A stretch of DNA of 64,000 nt from Glandiceps talaboti (taxonomy: Eukaryota; Hemichordata; Enteropneusta; Spengelidae). The notes beneath the pieces were generated by a model. The model was given only the letters and a program-made list of their open reading frames with translations, had not been told where the DNA came from and did not search any database. The stretch lies in assembly GCF_964340395.1 (NCBI RefSeq), contig NC_135558.1:12923001-12987000 (forward strand). The letters are read 5' to 3'. A program made the translations under genes and the position numbers. Of the stretch, positions 25,801 through 34,800 are shown one piece after another (positions within the stretch are counted from its first letter, which is position 1; each line of letters starts with the position of its first letter).

Positions 25801-28800
25801 ATAATTACTTTATCGATTGGATACACCACGTCTATTTTGAAAATATTCCGTTAAATTACGATTCTATAGAATTCGGTCAAAATCTAGTTCAGCATATATT
25901 TACATAAATTAGTAGTTGTTTGTTATTGTCAACCATCCTACCAGCATTCCTGTGCAAATTTTGTTCACATACATGTAATGTAAAGATTTCGTCAAACAGA
26001 AATAGTTATTCAAATTTATATCAATTATTGCACAAATCAAAGGTCAAGTTCTCAACTACGTACAAATTTGCCCTTAACTATAAATCTTATCATTTGCATT
26101 TGAATGTTACGGTCTTACGACAAATCCAATATGGCCGCTACTGAACCCAACCAGATGGGTGACTTTGGTATGGCAGATATATTACTTGTACTAAGTAAGT
26201 AAGAAGAATAAACAAGAAATACCAAGCTACCCATACTGTTGGGAAAGTGTTTGTTCCTATGAACTGGTAACAGTTGACTACTAATTTTGCTACAAATTTA
26301 TATTCACTGCTGTCACCTTCCCCTATCGCTTTACAATTCTCGACAAAAACACTATAATAAAATACCGCCAATGGTGTTGTAGCACAACTGTAGTTTTTAA
26401 AAATGTTTATCCATATGCTAGTCTATGCTAACAATAGGTGTTTATTTGCTGAATGACTATCCATTTGTCTATCCAACCATGTCGCTATCTTTGCAATATA
26501 CGTGATCATTTGGCTGTTGCTATGGGCGTGGTCTTGTTGCTAGGAAAATTTACATACATTTTTTGAATGTTTATTCAATTGTCTATTAAACCCTGTTGTT
26601 ATCTTTGTGAAATACACCACCGTTTGGCTGTTGCTATGGGCGTGGTCATGGTTACTAGGGTATTTGCATACATTTTTTGAATGTTTATTCATCTGTCTTT
26701 CTATTCCTGTTGTTATCTTTGTAATATACGTGATTATTTGGCTGTTGTTATGGGCGTGGTCTTGTTGCTATGCAAATTTACATACATTTTTTGGATGTTT
26801 ATTCAATTATCTATTAAACCCTGTTGTTATCTTTGTGAACTACACCACCGTTTGGCTGTTGCTATGGGCGTGGTCATGGTTGCTAGGGTATTTGCATACA
26901 TTTTTTGAATGTTTACTCACTTGCTTACCAGATGATGTTGTTATTTGACCAAAATATACTGCCATTTGGTTGTTGCTAAAGGGCGTGGTCATGGTCGCTA
27001 GGGCCAATTTTGTCAAAATGTTTTTAAGAAAATCTGCAGAATAACAGTTTCAGAAACACCTCACCAAGTTTCAGACTAATTGACCAAGTACTTTTTGAGA
27101 TATAAGTTTTTGACCAAAAATGAACATTTTTACACCTAATTTGCATATCACTCATGGAATCATGGTATGCTTAATATTTCTTCGTCCATACATCCCTAGA
27201 TACATTCCCATTAAATTTCAGCCCAATCTGCTCAGTAATTTTAGAATTATAGATTTTTAACCAAAATGACACATTTTTAGCCCTAATTTGCATATCACTG
27301 ATGGAATCATCCCGTCATGAACAAATCTTACTTTACACCCCCTTAAGAATGTTCCCACCAAATTTCGCACCAATCTGCCCAGTAGTTTCTGAGTTTAAGT
27401 TTTTTGACCAAAAATCACATTTTTTGACCCAAATCACACACCTGTGATGCGATCATTTTGATTTGAACAATTTCCCAACTAGACACCCAAGGTAATGGAC
27501 CTACCAAATATCGTGGCAATCGGTTCAGCGGTTTTTGACTTTAAGTTGTTTACACACACACACACACACACACAGACAGACAGACAGACGCCGGGCGATC
27601 CCTATAGCACTACTGAACAAGTTCAGTTGTGCTAAAAAGTAAAGAATAACCGAGATACTTAATCTGACGTATTATTTTCCCTGCTAAAATTTTTTTGACA
27701 ATTAAGAAAATGGCCAAATAAAAAAAATTGTGTGGTTCCGATTATGCTCAATTTTAGAATAGGTGGGGTAGGTAGATTTTTTATTTTATTTTATTATATT
27801 TTTTTTTCGTGTGAGTGTCGAGTGTCTAGTTCTACATGTATGTTTGCCATTGTTTTACAAATGGTCTCTGTGTTGTTTATTTCTTCCTATCAGATGTACA
27901 GCCCTTACAGATTGGAAGAATGGTTAATTATTGTCAGTTTCTGCATGCACTGTTTCTCACGAGACTTCACAATTTTTGCAATTTTATCATTTTTTTCTTG
28001 AATACATCAAAAATAGTGTAGGGTCGGCAGTGAAAAGCTAGGTGGGGTCGGTTAACTAGATTATTTTTTTTAGGCCTAATATTAATAAAGCATACTTTGG
28101 AAGACAAAACCCAAATATTAATAAGCTGATTGCATGCAGTACAACAAAGGAATGTTTTAATATTTAATCCACTGGGATTGATAGTTGCTATGCGTTACTG
28201 TACATGTATGTGTAGTGTATTAAGTGTAAAAAATTAATTATCAACATTACATGTCAAATTGTCTGGGGTCAGGGCATTTTACAATTAATAAATAACTAAT
28301 GAGAAAATGCAGACATTGTTAACATACATTGATCATACATGTATATCAAAATGAGATATTATAGGTTGTTTTATCAAAATATCTACCTGATGGATATTGT
28401 AATTTGTACCCGTGTTATGCCAGCGGAATATCGATCAGGTTGATTTATGTTTCATCAAAGTTATATATATATAGCTCAAATAGAGACACAGTTTTCTTGT
28501 ACTTATACTATAGTTAGGCAGACCCAGGGTGTTCACAGACATCTGCACCAGGAAGTTTACTATGACATGTATAATCATGTCATGCATGCTGGTTTACTAG
28601 TCTACTTTCTGTGAGTCATTCTACTACATGTAGTCTAGTGTTAGGGGTAGACCATTCGATATCCTGGGGGGGGGGGGGGCTTGGAAGAATGGCGGAGAGT
28701 CATGTCATTATTTTTTCCCCACCTGCTAGCCTGAGGATTATTTTTTTTCTCCTTGTGTCCCCTATGCTGGCAACTTTTTTTTTCTTTGCTTCTTTGAGAT

Positions 28801-31800
28801 ATCCGGATTTTTTTTTATGTCAACGTTGAACACCTACTTTTGTTGCCACAATTTTCTGTTTGGTTTTCGCACAGGGTAATACAGAGAGTAAAAAGATGCT
28901 GTTCTATCACACACAGATTTTATTTAGAAAACTACATATTTGATTTTCAATTAAATAAACATCATTGACAGTTTTTATGCCATGGTATGGTGACACACTG
29001 AAAATACAAATTAGAAACTTGATTGGTGAGCTCAAAAAGTCAGATAGACCATTCAGTTTCTCCAGCTTGGGGGGATGGGGGGGATGTCAGTGTTTTTTTC
29101 CATTGGACCGACAAAAAGTCACTGACCCCATGAATAAAGTTTCATAGCATCTGACAGTAAGCTGTAGAGGGAAGAGCTTTGAGACTGGGATATGTCCACC
29201 TCTTGTGTGAGTGTGTGTGTGAATGGGGGGGGGGGGGGGTTCTAGGGGCCCTGGAGGACTTTTACTTATAAAGGCAATGTTTAGGCTATTCACAGACACT
29301 TTCAGACAATAATTTGCAAGCTTTACAAGACAGCTCTAACATATAAAAAGCAACTACATAAGGTTGAAACATTTTTGAAATAAAGTTTCATAGCATCTTG
29401 ACAGTAAGAGGTGGAGGGAGAACTTTGATTTGAGGCTTGGACATGTCCACCTCTTATGGGGGGGGGGGGGGGGTCCTAGGGGGTCTCCCCTAGAAGCTTT
29501 TCAAGATTTTTACCAATTTTGGTGAATCTTATTGTTGGTTTAACGATTGAGTGGCCTCTGGGGTGATGGAGTCCAAGGGGTCCCCCCCCTCCCGCCAGAT
29601 CTGCAGTTTTTTGTTTCTATTTAGGCAATTTTTAGGGGTTATTCATAGCCTCTGAGATATATATTGCCAAGCATCAAAAGCTAAAGTAAATATATATCAG
29701 TCACCAAATCTCATCTGTAGAGATGATTTCCCCAGGGGTGGTATCATTGACCTGCTCTGGTAGGGGTGTGTGGTCAATGCTGGAAACCCCAGGCCCTATT
29801 TTGACCAAAAATCAACACCCCATGTTACACCATTCTAATTTTTTAAAAGATGAAAGTTTTCATGTTTTTAGCCCCTTCTTATAGTACTGAACCCGAAATA
29901 CAGTGAACAAGTTTATTAGCAAGCTGGGCTTTCTTGTTAGGCTGTCTGGCATGGCTGCAGTTCACACTTACACACATGTACATAACAAAAAAAGTCATTC
30001 ATTGTAAATGGCAAGTATAAGCTTGATCTGAGTTATGTGTTGACCTTTTAAGGAAATATTTTGACATGCTCATTCAAGCGGAGATTGACCTTTGACCTCA
30101 TGTTATAAGGGAAGCAAATCTGTTGGGTTGTTGTGGCTTGTCTGCACAATGACCTCATGTCACCTCTGCAACCTCCTGAAAAATGTCTGAAGTTATAGTT
30201 ATTGAAGGAAACAACAAAATTGTGATACAGTAGCATAAAGTGAAATCATGTGGCAGATTTCGACTGTCACCTCCCCTTTCACCTAGCATTTCCTTAATGG
30301 GTGTTTATTTAAAGCTAAAATTTGACATGTGATCATACATTAGACATGTATATAGTTCACGATATGGTAATCAAGTTTACATGGTCGATCCGTTGGTTCT
30401 ATCAGATCTGGTGATACTTCCACAGTTCTGTTGACATGGTGATGTTACTGACATCATCTCACAGCAGGCAAATAAAAAAAAAAAAGTTAAGAATTTATGC
30501 TAGCTTTCTGGCCGAAGCTTCGTTTAAAGTACACAAAAATTAGGGTAATGTTAGATGAGGCAGATGCTAGTCAAAATCCCCACACAAATTGACGTTAGGT
30601 GACAGGCATGCGTACAGGGAAGTGTTTGAATGGGGAAGTAATTGAAATTGTGAATTCAATATATTTGTTAAAAGGTGAATTGTCAACACTCAAATATCAT
30701 ACTTCTCCAATTTATACCTTTCGGTGGCAAGTTATTACAGAGTCAAGATGATATGTCAACAACAAACTAAGCTACCAAACTTTGTGGTTATGTACATTGT
30801 AGTACAGATTTTGGATTAGTGTGGAACAGTAGTCAATCTGTTATAGAGGAATTAATCATCTTTAAGTTAGAGGGTCTTACTTCATTCCTTTCCCTGCCAT
30901 ATCACTCACCTTAACTCCCTAGCTTATTCAAATTTAAGCAGGTCTAGTGTACAGGCAAGCCAGTGTTCCATATTCTTGCCATAAATTGTTGGTACAGCAG
31001 TGTTCTGTTTTGAATTATAACTCAATTTTTTAAAATTCTAAGTCCACAAGTATAATTGATGGAGGAGATGTGTCCTGACCATCTTCAAAGAATGTTTATA
31101 AGACTCAGAGTAGCAAATGTTAGTCTAGTCCCTATACATGTACAAGCTACAATCATCTCGATCATCTCCACCGTATAGTCGAATGGATTTCTCTAGCACA
31201 GCATTCCATTCTTACTACCAACAGCATTAGTTTATGCTACTGGAGTATTGATATAAACACGATGACGTCATCACATCGTGACTTATTTTCAACTGCAGAC
31301 TTTGTAGTAAACTGAACAAAGTAATCATTTACACTGGGTGTGTGTGTCCGTGTGTGATGGATTACTACTGACATGCACTCTCCACCCTTTCCCAAGCAGG
31401 AGATTTAAGCTAGACTTTCGGTTAAATTTGTCCATTTGACTAGATGCGGAGAGAGAGAGATCATAGAAAATGAAAACAGCTACATGTATAGTAACTAGAC
31501 TAGCCACATACTGTCAGTGTATCAATATAACTTATAAGTAAATGTCTTCATAACGTACCTGCAATGACTTTAAAATACCTTGTTATAAACATGCACTAAG
31601 TACATATGTAGTAAGGGAAAAAAACCCACAAAGTGTTGGTTGGCTACATTGCTGGACTACATGGAAATAATTGTAAAAATGACATTGACTTACCATCCGC
31701 ATTGAAGAAACCTTGACCATGTACACACAGGAATAGACCTAGTAATGTGAGAATGATAAAATACTTGGTTAGTTCTAAGCATGTAAACTACATGCAGAAC

Positions 31801-34800
31801 TTCTGCTTCAGTAAGATTTGACAATATCATAGCTTGAATATGTACAAACCTCTGGAGTAATGGCGGAAATTTTTTTGCTATATACATGTTCATTATGAAT
31901 CATGATGATGTGTTAATTTTTGTATATTGTAAAGTAGTACCCCCCCCCCCCCCCCCCCCCCCACACATGTACCTTTACTGGAAACATTTAAATTTGACTG
32001 ACTAGCTGGCTGTTTACGGTACTTTGTATGCTGACTTGATGTCCATATGTAAACAGTCACGAATCATGTACAGACCTAATATTGCTTGTCAACAAATCAA
32101 TTGGTTGGATGTTCGTACATGTATATGGTTTGTTGATGACTGTACATTCATTATGCAGGCTTAAAATGAACTCTTTTCTTTGGTAGTCCCAGCAGTGGGC
32201 TACCAATTTTAGAAAGTGGTAGCCCAAGGATGGTGACCAATAAGTCCTATATTCCGTAACTGAAAACAGAGTTCCTCTATTGGAAATATGTATTGTTATT
32301 AAAATACTTTCATGTCTGTAAATCTTCCATCCTTTAAATCATCGCATAATCAGTGGTAGCCTGAGTGGGCTAACAGCTACAAATTATGGTAACCCCACGA
32401 CAAGAATTGGTAGTCTGTGGACATGGGACGGACTACTGTTAATTTTGAGCCCTGTGACATACATGTACATCTTTCAGTGAATACATAGACCCTAAAACAG
32501 TGTCATAGGAGGGGCTATGCCATATACATGTAACAACTCAAATAAGTCCAAAATATTGAGAAAAAAAAAATCAAGACAAACGCTGTTCTAGTTTGCAGTT
32601 ACCGGGGCTTTAGACTGATTTTCTATTTGAAGAAACTGTACCGAGTATTACAAACTAGATGCTATGAACAACAGAGTTGTGCATGGTAGTCTGATCAGTC
32701 ACTCCAGGGTGATGGCATGATCAGACTAATACTAGATTCTAAGGCATGCACATCTATATATCATAGTACATGTAGGCTGTAAGATAAGTCGTGTTGTTCC
32801 ACATCACCGGCCTCCACTCATTGTTTGACTGATGTGTGAGGGTACCTCGTCATGGTGTACATTAGTACCTTACATACTAATTTGCATGCAGATGTGATAT
32901 TTGAGAATTCAAATAGTGTGGCTGGGAGTGCATGCATAGTATTCCAGATAGTATTTCTCAATGTTCCCTTGGTTTAACTTTCAATGATTGCAGTCAACAA
33001 TACAGTCCTGCTTGTAGATGGCATAATTATGTCAGGACTTGATTCTGATGTTGTCCCTAAGTCTATGTACATGGACCTGCAAAAACATTATGTAATAAGC
33101 CTATTCTGAACACACAAGCAAAACGCTTGCATGCCAAAAGAATAAACAGACCTAATATTTGTGATCGATTGACTCTTTTTTACTTGTTTCACATCCCTCT
33201 TTGATGTCAAAAGTAACCAAATCGGACAACCACGAATCTCAAACGCTGAAATGTTCATAATGTCAATTACCCTTCCTGCTTGTACTTGAGCAATTACACC
33301 ATTCATATGGATACGCTGTAGAGAATATACATAAATTGCTTATTTGCATCCAGCATTTGATATTAGGAAAATGTTGATTGCGTGACTTAATGGTCATCCA
33401 ATTAGGGACTATTGTAGTCCAACTGATGTCAAATGAACATAAATAGTCGACTGATTGCTATTATTTGACCGGTGTGGGTTTAGGTTTGTGACACAGCATT
33501 TTTTGCGGGATGTGGAAGAATGGAGACAAGGTGAGAATCGAGTCCTGACTTACTCCGTCTGCAAGCAGAACTATCGATATTGAATCTCTGAATATCTGAT
33601 CTGTCCAGTGCTGGAAACCCCAAGGCCCCATTTTAGACCCACTTTGACCAAAAACCATTACCCCATTTTAGACCATTACAGGTTTTTTAAAAGATGAAAG
33701 TTTAGACCTAAATATATTTTCCTTAAGAGGCATCATTTTGGGGCAATTAATAGCAGTTATGATTTGGTAAAGGAAAATGGACCACATGTTAGACCAAGCA
33801 AAATTGAAAATAATGCAAAATAGACACCATTTTAGACTCTTCACCTAAAGTAAACCCAGACACCATTTTAGACCAAAGGGCTAGGAAACGCTACTCCAAA
33901 GGGTGGCACATAAACATATACTCTATAATAAGAAGAATAGCTCCCACTTGGGGGTGGGGGTTGGGGTTGTACGTACATCAATGCTCAGTACGTACATGTA
34001 TAATGATTGAAGGCTCAATCCATAATTATTGAACTCAGTAGATTCCATAAATCTACAAATTCAAGAACGTTAACAATGAATCCAATAAACTCTTAGTCTC
34101 AAATCAAAATCGGCACATCGTCTAACAGCACCCATCCATTACATGATGCAACATCAATATGTTAGGGATCAAGTTCCCCCGAACCTCAGACCATGGAAGT
34201 ATAACCCATGCTCAGACCATGACTGTGGTCAGTGAGCCCTAACTTAGTTAACCCTGAACCTGACTCCACAGCTTGAATACAAATGTGTAACCATGGAATT
34301 ATTAATCTCCCATTATATCTCCATGGTGTAACTATCTGTTGTGCAATTTGGCTCACTATTGTACCATTCTCTCCATTGTTGCTCTCTCTCTTTCGTTCCA
34401 TTCATGTTTCACACTGTTCTGTTTTTTTTTGTACACAGCCCTCTCGTTGACCTCAGTCAATCGACTCTTGGATTATTCAATTACATAACTTGCTTTTCAT
34501 CTCTGTGTGTACTCTTTGTCTTTGCATGTCTCATTCAAATGATAACTCATCACTACACTGTACGTATACTATGTTACAATATGGTAAGCTTTAAAATTGG
34601 GCAAATAATAGACAGTGTCTATGGGCTAAACAGTGTCAAAAAAATTGATTCTGATCACATCCCCTGGGCATCACTAAAAATGCGGTGTATTATTAAACGT
34701 ACATGAATTAAATTCTTAACCTTGCAATGCACCTCTTCTCTGTCTAACCTCAAGTAAAAAGTCATTCACATTTCGCTTAAAAAATCGAAACTTGGTCTTG

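Noticed and set aside
26607-26948. 113-codon hydrophobic frame with repeated WLLLWAW
   Set aside because: It is open only because the 114-bp satellite period is a multiple of three; there is no start context, splice frame or known domain.
31325-31507. Minus-strand frame starting [20 protein letters not shown], signal-peptide-like
   Set aside because: It lies downstream of the better signal-peptide exon at 31694-31787, ends in a CA-repeat translation, and offers no donor matching exon 3 phase that I could confirm.
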